This document shows, piece after piece, positions 1-9,331 of a stretch of 64,000 nt of DNA. The number at the start of each line of letters is the position of its first letter. The stretch's first letter is position 1. Made by a program: the position numbers and the translations under genes. The stretch spans positions 1 through 64,000 of the forward strand of contig JAUVKF010000007.1 of the NCBI GenBank assembly GCA_030596395.1, read 5' to 3'. Origin of the DNA: Chlorobiota bacterium. GTDB taxonomy: Bacteria > Bacteroidota > Bacteroidia > Bacteroidales > F082. Below the pieces are notes generated by a model, which was not told the DNA's origin, did no database searches, and saw nothing but the letters and a program-made list of their open reading frames with translations.

Positions 1-508
1 TTATCTATTTTTCCAACCATATTGCAAGCTTTTAGATAAAAATAGCAAATACCTTGCAATTTATGCGCTCAAAATCAAGCCGGTTATCCACATTGGTTTG
101 TTAATTATCAACATGTTATACGGTTTTTCAGGGTCGACTAACTAAACAATTCTTCCCTGATTTTCTCATCAATGAATGGGAACCTGTTTTTTGTGCTAAA
201 GGTAATGTGGAGGTAATTTTTAACTAATGATTGTGGCATTGTTAATCTTTTTAATTGCGCATCTTTGGCGCTTAGTATTTTGTTGATTTTGTACTCCCGG
301 ACTAACGTCCGGGATTATTGATATCCGCCCCTTTGGAGCTTTATTCTCGTTCGTATCCCCTTTTGGTTATCGCCCCTTTGGACTATAATTTCAAGTATTT
401 TTTTTCAACATAAAAGTATCACCTGACTAATACCCGGGACTGTTGATCATCGCCCCTTCGGGGCTAACAATATAATTAATTGTTTCGTCAGATATAGCAT
501 TGATTAAA
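1..508. other. Gene-free window edge
   Basis: No convincing coding frame is seen on either strand. The left half is AT-rich without clear structure. The right half, from about 290, contains palindromic repeat units described separately. It lies downstream of the minus-strand sugar ABC ATPase gene, so it may hold that operon's 3' end, but no hairpin followed by a T-run on the minus strand is evident. Confidence 0.6.
296..465. repeat. Intergenic palindromic repeat units (CCCGGAC / GCCCCTTCGGGGC)
   Basis: A perfect inverted repeat, CCCGGAC-TAAC-GTCCGGG, occupies 296-313. It is followed by ATTATTGATATCCGCCCCTTTGG. A second version at 424-465 reads CTAATACCCGGGACTGTTGATCATC and then GCCCCTTCGGGGC. 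A partial third unit, ATCGCCCCTTTGG, lies near 368-381. The shared order of CCGGG, TTGAT and CGCCCCTT motifs indicates degenerate copies of one intergenic repeat rather than a promoter or a simple terminator. Confidence 0.6.
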
Positions 509-1612
509 TTACAAAATCACCGCCTCTGTCTCCGGATCAAAAAATTGAACTTTATCCAGGTTGAAATACAAATTGGTTGATGAATCGACGTGAACCTCCG
601 CTTCCGGCGAAAAACGGGCGATGATCTGGTTCTCACCTAACTGGGAATAGACCAAAATCTCATTTCCCATTTGCTCTAACGCGACAACCTCTACCTGTTG
701 CTTGTGAAAATGATTACCCGCAGAAGCTAGTTTGGATTTGATATTTTCGGGGCGAATTCCAAGCACAACCGGTTTATCGATATAATTGTGAATAGATTGG
801 TTTTCCACTTTTGAAAGGTCGATCTTAACCCCTGAACTTTCCTGGTAAAACCAAATGGAACTGTCTTTTATGATTTGACCTTTGATAAAATTAATTGGTG
901 GCGATCCAATAAAACCGGCAACAAAAATATTTTGCGACTGATGGTACAACTCCATCGGTGTGCCGATCTGCATGATATCACCATCCTTTAGCACAACTAT
1001 CCGGTCACCCAGCGTCATTGCTTCGGTCTGGTCATGGGTGACATAAACTATTGTAGCATTTAATTTTTGATGCAATTTTTGTAGCTCCACACGCATGGAT
1101 ACCCGGAGTTTGGCATCCAGGTTGCTTAAAGGTTCATCAAACAGGAAAACTTTTGGATTCCGGACAATTGCCCTGCCAATAGCCACTCTTTGCCGTTGCC
1201 CGCCTGACATTGCCCCGGGCTTGCGGTCAAGCAATTCGGTGATCTCAAGAATTTCCGCAGCCCGCCTGACACGCTGATCAATTTCCTTTTTTGGCACTTT
1301 TTTTATTTTCAAGCCAAAGGCCATATTCTTATAAACCGTCATGTGCGGGTACAAGGCATAATTTTGGAAAACCATTGCTATGCCGCGATCTTTGGGTTGC
1401 AGGTCGTTAACACGCTTGTTATCAATGTACAGGTCACCGCCTGTGATTTCTTCCAGCCCGGCAATCATCCTTAAAACGGTACTTTTTCCGCAACCGGACG
1501 GTCCAACCAATACAAGAAATTCAGTATCACGAATATCAAAACTAACATCCTTGACTATCATGGTTTTACCATCGTAGCTTTTTGCGATATTTTTCAGTTT
1601 TACTTCAGCCAT
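509..1612 (-). CDS. Sugar ABC importer ATP-binding subunit (MsmK/UgpC/MalK type)
   Basis: This cytoplasmic ATPase is predicted to energise a carbohydrate ABC importer. Visible motifs are Walker [10 protein letters not shown] (residues 37-45), the Q-loop region around VFQNY (81-85), the signature MSGGQRQR (135-142), Walker B VFLFDE (155-160) and the H-loop VTHDQTEAM with His193. A C-terminal TOBE-like regulatory domain follows, from about 240 to 367. The 367-residue length fits the CUT1 ATPase family. It is the last gene of the minus-strand sugar locus. Its two likely permease partners lie 8-9 kb upstream in the same orientation, so the importer genes are split around glycan enzymes. MsmK-type ATPases can serve more than one importer, so the pairing is inferred from context. 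Confidence 0.93.
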   Translation of the reverse strand: MAEVKLKNIAKSYDGKTMIVKDVSFDIRDTEFLVLVGPSGCGKSTVLRMIAGLEEITGGDLYIDNKRVNDLQPKDRGIAMVFQNYALYPHMTVYKNMAFGLKIKKVPKKEIDQRVRRAAEILEITELLDRKPGAMSGGQRQRVAIGRAIVRNPKVFLFDEPLSNLDAKLRVSMRVELQKLHQKLNATIVYVTHDQTEAMTLGDRIVVLKDGDIMQIGTPMELYHQSQNIFVAGFIGSPPINFIKGQIIKDSSIWFYQESSGVKIDLSKVENQSIHNYIDKPVVLGIRPENIKSKLASAGNHFHKQQVEVVALEQMGNEILVYSQLGENQIIARFSPEAEVHVDSSTNLYFNLDKVQFFDPETEAVIL

Positions 1613-1619
1613 TATTAAA

Positions 1620-1700
1620 AGAGTTTGGAGTTTGGAGTTTGGAGTCGGGAGTCTGAAATTTAGCGTCTTGACTCTTGCATCTTGGTTCTTTCATCTTGGT
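1620..1700. repeat. Short low-complexity direct repeats
   Basis: The gap between the ATPase gene and the upstream GH130 gene contains about three tandem GAGTTTG-type heptamers. It then has two copies of CATCTTGGTTCTTT. It resembles slippage-prone spacer DNA and carries no coding potential. Confidence 0.6.
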
Positions 1701-1704
1701 TCTT

Positions 1705-2829
1705 TTAAAAATTAAATTTTTCCTTCGGAATATGTGTTATTCGGCAAGCTAAGTCCAATTCACCGGATGCGACAATATAATAATCACCTGCATCGACAAC
1801 CCCAGTGGTAAAAACCACATCGTTTAAATAGATGGATTCTGTAAGGTCATTAGTTAACAATGGATTTGCTTCCAACAATGGGGATTTCTCTTCAATCCAA
1901 ATGATCTTTGATGGATCATCTTTCTCAAGTATTGCCCAATAAGTTCTGTAAATGCCCACATTGCCGCTAACTTCTACCGCATGGTACAATATCAGCCAAC
2001 CCTGGTCAGTCAGTATCGGCTGTGTTCCACCACCAATTCTGTCAATATTTAAACTTCCTTTTTTTGGACGGATTAATGGATCATCAGTCGGTTTCCAGTG
2101 CAGAAGATCAGGTGACGAGGCAAGGTTAATTGTTGGCCCGGGCAGATATTCAGAATCTTTTGCAGTTTGGAAATACAACGAGCCCAATGGACGGGTAAGC
2201 GCGTAGTATTTGTTACCCACCTTTCCTTCAAATAAAAGCATGTCCTTATTCTGATGATCGAGAATAATGCCTTCAAAGAAATAATTAAATCCATCATCGC
2301 TGGAATAAAGTGAAGTGGCATGCCGTTCAGCACTTACCGTGCAGGTGGTCATGTAATATTTGCCATCAATAAGTGAAATGCGCGCGTCTTCGATGCCATA
2401 TTCCTCACTGGTCCGGTGCGGTGCGATGATTTTATCATAATGAATATTAACAATATGCAATCCGTCAGGAGTTAACTCAACCGGAAGCAACCAGGATATT
2501 GAAGTTAGGGCCAAATTAGGGGCAGACAGATCTGATTGGATACTGAACTTTCGTGGATCCTCCATATCAACTTCATTCAAAGAATAACCATCCAATTTGT
2601 AACCATCCTCACCCCACCGGATTGAATGGATCATCCCATCAAACATCGGTTCTTTTAATGCTTCAGCCACCCTGACCATGATTAGCAGGTTTCCATTTGG
2701 CAGCTTGGTCAAACCCGGATTGAAAGCCCCTAGCACAAAAGTTTCAACATCGATATCCTTTCGTAACGGTGAAAAGCTTAAATCAACATCCCCCGGCCTG
2801 AGGATCAATATATCAGTTTCAAATTTCAT
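1705..2829 (-). CDS. GH130 family beta-mannoside phosphorylase-like protein (copy A)
   Basis: This 374-residue protein has the five-bladed propeller signature of glycoside hydrolase family 130, whose members phosphorolyse (or sometimes hydrolyse) beta-mannosides to mannose-1-phosphate. The GIEDAR motif at 145-150 carries the expected catalytic Asp148. Family-typical segments such as GGTQPI, ILYHAVE and FTTGVV follow. No signal peptide is seen, so it should act in the cytoplasm. The start ATG overlaps the stop of the upstream GH130 gene by four bases, which indicates translational coupling. Substrate linkage (beta-1,2, beta-1,4 or mannosyl-glucose/GlcNAc) cannot be decided by eye. The tandem pairing recalls the two adjacent beta-1,2-mannan phosphorylases known in Thermoanaerobacter. 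Confidence 0.88.
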   Translation of the reverse strand: MKFETDILILRPGDVDLSFSPLRKDIDVETFVLGAFNPGLTKLPNGNLLIMVRVAEALKEPMFDGMIHSIRWGEDGYKLDGYSLNEVDMEDPRKFSIQSDLSAPNLALTSISWLLPVELTPDGLHIVNIHYDKIIAPHRTSEEYGIEDARISLIDGKYYMTTCTVSAERHATSLYSSDDGFNYFFEGIILDHQNKDMLLFEGKVGNKYYALTRPLGSLYFQTAKDSEYLPGPTINLASSPDLLHWKPTDDPLIRPKKGSLNIDRIGGGTQPILTDQGWLILYHAVEVSGNVGIYRTYWAILEKDDPSKIIWIEEKSPLLEANPLLTNDLTESIYLNDVVFTTGVVDAGDYYIVASGELDLACRITHIPKEKFNF

Positions 2830-3944
2830 CGGTAAAAAAGATTATATGTAGGAATGCCTGTTAAAGGATCCTGTGGAAAACGATTACAAAGTTCGGCAAG
2901 AATGTCTTCATGCGAAAAAGCCACATTCATCACAGTGTCATTCCCTCCGTAATAAATAAAAATTGTTCCGTCTTCATTTCGCAACGCACCGCAAGTAAAC
3001 ACAACATTTGGAACATGAATATAATCTTCGGGTTCCACGGTGCAATCTGCCCGTGACGGAAATAATATCGGAATATTAGATACTTTCACTTTTGACGGAT
3101 CATCAAGATCGTGTAACGCAACACCCAGCACATAAGGGTTACCGTCCATTGTGGATCGCACTCCATGAAAAATACTAAGCCAGCCATGTTTTGTTTTGAT
3201 CGGTGGTGCTCCGGGGCCAATTTTATCGCCGAACGCACTGGGACCGTCATCCTGCTTCATGACCGGATATTTGGAAACTTTCCAAATATTTGAAAACGGA
3301 TCGGATGTAGTTGCTAAACGTATTTCTTTAAAGATTCCCCCGGTATGTGATTTCCGCGGGTCGTCATTGGGGCGCATCAAAGCAAAATATTTGTCATTGA
3401 TCTTTTCGGGAAATATCACGACATTACGCATGTCTTTTTCCAGAATCGGTCCGTGCCTGGTAAAAGTTTGAAAATCCTGTGTTGTTGCCAGCGAGACCCT
3501 TACCCTGTCCTTTTTAAAACCGTGATAAGCACTGTAGGTGATAAAATAAGTTTCGTCGATTTTGGAAATGCGGGGATCCTCTACACCTCCGGCTTCATTT
3601 TCAATGAGCTTTTCAATGTCTGTTCCCGGTGCAAACGCATCATTTTCATTGCATGGAACAAGGGCGGGTTGTTCGGAAACAATCCAGTCGTTGGTACCAT
3701 TTTCATTTTTCGCCATTCCAATCACTGAAATGCCATTGCGTAAATGTGACCGGAATAACATCAGTACATCTTCTTTGAAAACGGTGATCCCTGCATTATG
3801 AATGGTAATAACTCTCAGCTGTGGATCCGTCCAAACCTTGTTCACATCATGAGCCGTAAGTATTGGATTATGTTCATAACGATGAACAGGCACATTCAGC
3901 GACAAATGGTACACATAATCATTGACCAGAATATCTTTTTTCAT
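2826..3944 (-). CDS. GH130 family beta-mannoside phosphorylase-like protein (copy B)
   Basis: This is a second cytoplasmic GH130 enzyme of 372 residues, clearly related to its downstream neighbour but divergent from it. GGVEDPR at 119-125 supplies the expected general-acid Asp123. Later segments include GPGAPPIKTKHGWLSIFHG, split across two blades, and FTCGAL near the C-terminus. There is no signal peptide. It overlaps both neighbours by ATGA, so three genes (secreted (alpha/alpha)6 protein, GH130-B, GH130-A) form one tightly coupled unit. The predicted role is phosphorolysis of imported or internally made beta-mannosides. Chain-length preference probably differs between the two copies, but this is inference. 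Confidence 0.88.
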   Translation of the reverse strand: MKKDILVNDYVYHLSLNVPVHRYEHNPILTAHDVNKVWTDPQLRVITIHNAGITVFKEDVLMLFRSHLRNGISVIGMAKNENGTNDWIVSEQPALVPCNENDAFAPGTDIEKLIENEAGGVEDPRISKIDETYFITYSAYHGFKKDRVRVSLATTQDFQTFTRHGPILEKDMRNVVIFPEKINDKYFALMRPNDDPRKSHTGGIFKEIRLATTSDPFSNIWKVSKYPVMKQDDGPSAFGDKIGPGAPPIKTKHGWLSIFHGVRSTMDGNPYVLGVALHDLDDPSKVKVSNIPILFPSRADCTVEPEDYIHVPNVVFTCGALRNEDGTIFIYYGGNDTVMNVAFSHEDILAELCNRFPQDPLTGIPTYNLFYR

Positions 3945-5194
3945 TTGTGTTTTATTTGATCGAACGCTTGTAATGAAAGTAATGCCTCGATGGTTGACTC
4001 AGCGCCCGAATTCCTGTTCACCTCTGTTTCCGACACAATTCCGTCATAACACCTACCGGTTTCAGGATCATACATTTGCTGATTGGCAATGTTTTTTCCT
4101 GAGAACCATTCTGCAATTTCTTCAGCTCTTTGTATATATTTTTCCTCACCAGTAACCTGAAAAGTCTCAATGCATGCCCAGATCATCGGCCGGAAACCAT
4201 AGGCGATTTGCGGAAACTGTTGTTGGTCGATAATCTCAAAACCGGTGTCGGATTTTTTTATCCTGAAATAAGCCAGGAAATCCTCTTTCATCAGATAAGG
4301 ATAAAAATGATCAATCTCAATTAAAGCACTTTTAATAAAATCCCGACGATCCAGTAACTGACCGGCTTTCAGCATGGCATAAGCCTGGCTATTTCCGTAA
4401 GCATGCCACATGTTTTGCCAGCTCATATAAGCTCCGAAAGGGAAGGTTCCGGCATCACCTTTTTGAGTTAACAGTAGCCCGTCAGCCAACCTTTCCATTA
4501 CTTGCAGTGCACGTTCATCTTTTTTTACATGCTGATAATATGCCTCCAAGCCAAGGATGAGAATACCAGCCTGGTCGCTGGCCGTTTCCAGTGGCAGCCA
4601 AGTGGGCACCACAACTCCACTGATGGTATCAAATGATTTAGGCTTGTCTAAATATTCTTCAAATATATTTTCTGCCAGTCGTTCACAAGCCTGCTCTGCT
4701 TTTTCAGCCAGTTGCCGATTATTGCCGTTATAATTAGAAAGCGACCAAAATGCCCGCCAACTCCACCAGTTGGGTTCTGCCAATGAGGTTCTGTACGTTT
4801 TGTTAATGCTCAAATCGTACCAGATGAAGTTGTGGAAATAACCGTTTTTGGCTTGCATATACAGCAGGAATTCAGCCATAAAATTATATTTACCTTGTAA
4901 TTCTTCATCATCACTGAACCGGATAGCATCAATCATCATTGCCCTGGCAACATCATCTACGCACGTAAAACCCTCATTGGGTTCTATCTCGAAATTGTAA
5001 TCAGGGTATTCGCTGTAAATGCGGACAATGCCTCCGCACAAATTTCCCGGCAGGTCAACCACATCGTATAAATGCAAAAAGTGGTCGAGGTTTAATCTAC
5101 ATTCAAAACTTTTGTTATAGTTAACATTGCAGTTTACGAAAGCAAATAACCCAATAAAAAAGCTTAACGAAATTATTCTCGTGGACCTACTCAT
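3941..5194 (-). CDS. Exported (alpha/alpha)6-type glycan-active protein
   Basis: This 417-residue protein starts with a hydrophobic export signal (about residues 7-21). A Cys at 22 lies in FVNC, which could be a weak lipobox. The rest is helical with repeated W, Y and G motifs typical of (alpha/alpha)6 toroids. It shares two landmarks with the C-terminal half of the GT4 protein encoded at 6954-9188. One is CVDDVARAMM (78-87) against CLDDNSKALL. The other is a terminal VNRNSGAES block (392-400) against VNRNQGAES, each preceded by YDxET and DG. The two are therefore paralogous modules, one exported and one cytoplasmic. The gene is coupled by ATGA overlap to two GH130 genes. No characterised family was recognised with confidence; a glycoside hydrolase or lyase fold is the best guess. 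Confidence 0.7.
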   Translation of the reverse strand: MSRSTRIISLSFFIGLFAFVNCNVNYNKSFECRLNLDHFLHLYDVVDLPGNLCGGIVRIYSEYPDYNFEIEPNEGFTCVDDVARAMMIDAIRFSDDEELQGKYNFMAEFLLYMQAKNGYFHNFIWYDLSINKTYRTSLAEPNWWSWRAFWSLSNYNGNNRQLAEKAEQACERLAENIFEEYLDKPKSFDTISGVVVPTWLPLETASDQAGILILGLEAYYQHVKKDERALQVMERLADGLLLTQKGDAGTFPFGAYMSWQNMWHAYGNSQAYAMLKAGQLLDRRDFIKSALIEIDHFYPYLMKEDFLAYFRIKKSDTGFEIIDQQQFPQIAYGFRPMIWACIETFQVTGEEKYIQRAEEIAEWFSGKNIANQQMYDPETGRCYDGIVSETEVNRNSGAESTIEALLSLQAFDQIKHK

Positions 5195-5435
5195 TAACCG
5201 AAAATTTTACAAACGTGATGCTCAATATATTATTTGCAAGATACATTGACTTTTTCAAATATCATAGTACTTTTTCGCCAGTCAAATAGTTTTGGATTTC
5301 TGTTTGGATGACCTAAAAAATAACAAATTAGAATTGTTTTGTTTAGCTGGCTCATGCTCTTGCGTTAAACATATTATTAAAAACCAGCGAAATATTTACA
5401 TTTACACCCTGAAAATAAATGAAAAAGAGTGATAT

Positions 5436-6926
5436 ATGCAAGTGACAGTCAACAGAAATGATGTTATCTTTCCTCCTGATCCGAAAAGGATAATTGCCCG
5501 GTTTTTTTATCTCAGTGATGAAAGAGGCATGGATGTTATTGGCAGGGTAATGAACATGTCGGAAAATGAGATTGACATTTTTATTAAGCGGGTGTTGAGA
5601 GATTTTTCCAAACGGCACAGAAATATTTCACAGGTATTCGAAAACCACTTTGAAAAAGTCAGACACCTCTTTGACAAATTGAAAATAGATGTAGATAGTC
5701 TTTCGCTGCATCGTAAATTGCTTATTGGTTCTTATTTCACACATGAGTTTTCTATTGAATCGGCAGCATTCTTTAATCCATCAATCGTAGAACACCCTGA
5801 TCAAACAGAGTTGGAACGAGGAAATAAAAGAGTTGTTTTGAGTTTTCGAGCCACTGGAGAAGGGCATATTTCTTCGCTGGTTTTTCGTTGTGGTATACTG
5901 GATCAAAATAATTACCTGACTTTAGAACCTGCCGGCCAGTTGTTAGATCAGGCATCTAGTTCTTTAAAGTATGTTTATAACAAAGACTTTTTTATTGAAC
6001 GGTTGAAGGAAACATTAGAATTTAACCATGTTATTACCCCTGAAAGTGTATTAGACAAATTAAATTCTGAATTCACATATGGTGAATTGAAATATTATAT
6101 CGTTGACCTGAAAAAGAAATCAAAGTATACAAAAGCTCAAAAGTTAGTACTTGATCAGATTCTATGGCTTGCTTTATCACATTATGAAATTGAGTTTTCA
6201 CTTGATACTGCCTTATCCGAAAGAGTAATCTTTCCTGTGTCTAAATCTGAAAAGAACGGCATTGAAGACGCCCGGTTTGTAAGGTTTACTGATGACAATG
6301 GCGAAGTAACTTACTACGCTACCTATACAGCTTATGATGGCATGGTCATTTTGCCAAAGTTAATCGAAACTCAATCTTTTTATAAGTTTAAAAGTTCGGC
6401 AATTCATGGTGAGATAACCAGTAATAAAGGCATGGCATTATTTCCACGGAAGATAAATGGTAAATACGCCATGTTATGCAGGATTGATGGCGTAAATAAT
6501 TATATCGCTTTTTCAGATAATATTAATATCTGGAGGACGGCCAAACTCTTGCAAGAACCAAAATATCCCTGGGAATTTATGCAAATTGGAAATAGCGGAT
6601 CTCCCCTTGAAACAAAAGAAGGCTGGCTAGTTATTACCCATGCCGTGGGAGCAATGAGGGAGTATGTCCTGGGCGCCACACTGCTTGACCTCGATAATCC
6701 GGAAAAAGTAATTGGGAGGTTAAAAACACCTTTGATAATACCTAACGAGAAGGAAAGAGAGGGATATGTCCCCAATGTAATTTATTCGTGTGGTGCAATA
6801 ATCCATAACAATCATGTCGTTATTCCGTATGCAATGTCTGATTATGCTTCCACTTACGCAACTATCAATTTAAAGGAACTTATTGCCGAACTGTGTAAGT
6901 CTTCAAACCAAATGGAGCTATTTTGA
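5436..6926 (+). CDS. N-terminally extended GH130 family protein
   Basis: The C-terminal half of this 496-residue protein is GH130. KNGIEDAR at 273-280 carries the expected Asp278, and GNSGSPLETKEGWLV and YSCGAI blades follow. About 100-130 extra residues precede the first blade. A long insertion, about 165-260, lies before the catalytic motif and contains charged helices. Typical bacterial GH130 phosphorylases are 300-400 residues, so this is a long subgroup. No signal peptide is visible. It is the only plus-strand gene in the sugar locus, divergent from the 3941-5194 gene and convergent with the GT4 fusion. It probably acts on the same mannoside pool, but its reaction and linkage are unknown. 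Confidence 0.82.
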   Translation: MQVTVNRNDVIFPPDPKRIIARFFYLSDERGMDVIGRVMNMSENEIDIFIKRVLRDFSKRHRNISQVFENHFEKVRHLFDKLKIDVDSLSLHRKLLIGSYFTHEFSIESAAFFNPSIVEHPDQTELERGNKRVVLSFRATGEGHISSLVFRCGILDQNNYLTLEPAGQLLDQASSSLKYVYNKDFFIERLKETLEFNHVITPESVLDKLNSEFTYGELKYYIVDLKKKSKYTKAQKLVLDQILWLALSHYEIEFSLDTALSERVIFPVSKSEKNGIEDARFVRFTDDNGEVTYYATYTAYDGMVILPKLIETQSFYKFKSSAIHGEITSNKGMALFPRKINGKYAMLCRIDGVNNYIAFSDNINIWRTAKLLQEPKYPWEFMQIGNSGSPLETKEGWLVITHAVGAMREYVLGATLLDLDNPEKVIGRLKTPLIIPNEKEREGYVPNVIYSCGAIIHNNHVVIPYAMSDYASTYATINLKELIAELCKSSNQMELF

Positions 6927-6953
6927 AATGTATCTCTTAGTTTTATACTCTAA

Positions 6954-9188
6954 TTAATCAATTTTATGCATACCTTCAAATGCCTGAAGAACTGTTAAAT
7001 GAGAAATTAAATATGCCAGTGAACTTTCTGCACCCTGGTTGCGGTTTACACCATAACTCTCAAATCCATCGCAGCATCCTTCTGTTTCATAATCATACAG
7101 GCTCATCCTCAGGTCATTTTCACCGAGGAACCACAAAAATGAGGTATATAACTTAGTAAGGTAATCTTTATCTTTTGTCACAATAAAGGCCTGGTTGTAC
7201 ATTAAAACCATAGCCCCGGCATCTATAGGTTGTTGGGCAAAAACAGAACGTTCTCCCTCTTTTTTATACCATTTCTCATTTCCAATTATCGATAAGTAAT
7301 TATCCTTCAGAGTGTGTTTTGTCAGGAAGTTCATCGATTCGAGTGCTATTTCAGTTATTTTATCATCGTTAAGTATTTCTGCCGAATGTAAAAGAGCTAA
7401 AGGTAAAATGCCATTATCGTAAGCAAGTAAGGATTCAAACCATTTCCAATCGGAGGTTTCGTTTTCCTCATAATGTTTAATTAAGTTTTGGGCCAGGTTT
7501 CGTAATCTTTCGGTCATTGAGTCGTCAGATGGGTTGCTTTTTAAGTAATAGCTTATTCCGATCATTGTATTTGCAATACTCCTTATTGACTTTAATTTTT
7601 CAAAATTGGGAGATGCATTAAAAAAAACCAATCTGCCTGTTTGATAATACGCATCGTTGGGTGGATTCGCTAACAGGTAACCCAATGCCCATATAGTCTT
7701 CCCAAAAGAATCTTCGGAGCCCACTTCATCCAGGTAGTTACGATTAAAACTCAGGAAATTCTTAAAGGTACCGTCCGCATTTTGCATATAATGGATATAG
7801 CTTAAATAGATAGGCAATAATTCGAGGGCCCGAAGATCTTTCTTTTGCCTGTATGCCATTAACACCATTAGCAAAGCCTTGGAATTATCGTCCAGGCAAT
7901 AGCCTTCTTTTAGGTTTGGAATACCAAAAGTTGCATGTTGGATAATGCCTGTATTGTTAGTTAAACAATTGATATGAGCAAGGGAAAAAGGGGGAAGAAT
8001 TAAGAAATCCAGTGCAGTATCTTTTTTTACAATTACCTTTTGCCCCTCCTTCAGAATATTATTAGCAAGCGCAATATACTTTTCACCTGTTTTCGGCCAG
8101 GTAATTTTCCGGCCATAATTATATGCTTTTTCTCTAAAATTCTGAAGTATTTCCGGATTGTCTAACAATTCAACGAGAATACTTGAAAGTTCTTTAGAAA
8201 TATGAAAGTTAAAAAGCCTGCCTCTACCATCCGCCAATAATTCCTGTGCATGCCAATAAGGTGTTGAAATTACAGCCGAACCTACTCCAACAGCATACGA
8301 AAGTGTTCCGCTGGTAATTTGGGCTTCGTTTAAATAGGGTGTTATGTAAATATCAGAAGCATATAAGTATTTGAACAAATTTTGCTCATCAATAAACTCA
8401 TTAAGAAATATAACATGCTTTTCCAGTTGAAGGTTTTTTACCAAACGCATTAAGAAAATACGATATTCTTCACCGGAATATCGCAGCACATTGGGGTGGG
8501 TTTTGCCCAAAACGATATAAATAACATCGGGGTGTTTTTCAACAACTTTGGGCAAAGCTTTTATTACCGTTTCAATTCCTTTGCTGCGTCCAATAAAACC
8601 GAAAGTAAGTAACACTTTCTTATTTTCGAGCTTAAACTCCTTTTTCGATTCTTCATGACTGAAATGAATGTCTGGTACACCATGTTCTATAAAAACAATT
8701 TTTTCTTCCGGCACTTTATAAATACTCACCAGGAATTCAATTGCTTTATGGCTCATCACCACTATTTTATGTGCCATCTTACATATTTCCTGTAAAACAG
8801 CCTTTTCGTTATACGAGGGGTTTTTAATTATGGTATGTAAGGTTACAATAAGAGGAACTTCCAATTTATATAGCAAAGGAAGGACATATACTCCGTTTTG
8901 ACCGCCGAAAATACCAAATTCATGTTCAAGGACACAAAGGTCGGCACTGCTTAGATTAATAAATTTAGCAGCTGTTAAATAATCTTCCTGGTGTTCTTGC
9001 CTTATGGTCAGTTGTACTTCTTCAGGATATTCATAAGTAAGGTCGAAGTCGTTTAACGCAACAACAAAACCCTCATTCCTGTGTTCCCAACTTTCGGTGT
9101 TAACTAACATTGAGTTGAACAGGTTATTGGTAAAGGTACCAATGCCGCATTCACGTGGAGGATAAGTTCCGATATAGGCAATTTTCAT
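6954..9188 (-). CDS. GT4 glycosyltransferase fused to an (alpha/alpha)6-type module
   Basis: Residues 1-385 form a GT-B glycosyltransferase of family 4. It begins MKIAYIGTYPPRECGIGTF, has GFIGRSKGIE at 197-206, and a donor-site region with Glu288 followed by TSGTLSYAVGVG. Residues 400-744 form a helical module with CLDDNSKALL (431-440) and a terminal VNRNQGAES (714-722), homologous to the exported protein at 3941-5194. No signal peptide is present, so synthesis is predicted in the cytoplasm. The likely donor is a nucleotide-mannose given the GH130 context, but this is inferred. A fusion of a transferase with a putative glycan-cleaving module could control chain length or recycle product. It sits between the permease genes and the GH130 genes. 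Confidence 0.85.
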   Translation of the reverse strand: MKIAYIGTYPPRECGIGTFTNNLFNSMLVNTESWEHRNEGFVVALNDFDLTYEYPEEVQLTIRQEHQEDYLTAAKFINLSSADLCVLEHEFGIFGGQNGVYVLPLLYKLEVPLIVTLHTIIKNPSYNEKAVLQEICKMAHKIVVMSHKAIEFLVSIYKVPEEKIVFIEHGVPDIHFSHEESKKEFKLENKKVLLTFGFIGRSKGIETVIKALPKVVEKHPDVIYIVLGKTHPNVLRYSGEEYRIFLMRLVKNLQLEKHVIFLNEFIDEQNLFKYLYASDIYITPYLNEAQITSGTLSYAVGVGSAVISTPYWHAQELLADGRGRLFNFHISKELSSILVELLDNPEILQNFREKAYNYGRKITWPKTGEKYIALANNILKEGQKVIVKKDTALDFLILPPFSLAHINCLTNNTGIIQHATFGIPNLKEGYCLDDNSKALLMVLMAYRQKKDLRALELLPIYLSYIHYMQNADGTFKNFLSFNRNYLDEVGSEDSFGKTIWALGYLLANPPNDAYYQTGRLVFFNASPNFEKLKSIRSIANTMIGISYYLKSNPSDDSMTERLRNLAQNLIKHYEENETSDWKWFESLLAYDNGILPLALLHSAEILNDDKITEIALESMNFLTKHTLKDNYLSIIGNEKWYKKEGERSVFAQQPIDAGAMVLMYNQAFIVTKDKDYLTKLYTSFLWFLGENDLRMSLYDYETEGCCDGFESYGVNRNQGAESSLAYLISHLTVLQAFEGMHKID

Positions 9189-9331
9189 AATTATCGGGAT
9201 ATATTAGAAGATTATAAAGAAGAATCCTTACGATATAAATTTAATATAAATATCTATAGAATTTTCAGTTTTTAGTAAAAAATCTTTAGGTGTGATTTGA
9301 GTAATAGCTGCCCTAAATGCTTTACTTAATA

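Noticed and set aside
3196..3801. Several plus-strand frames inside GH130 copy B
   Set aside because: They are antisense shadows of the catalytic domain and overlap each other.
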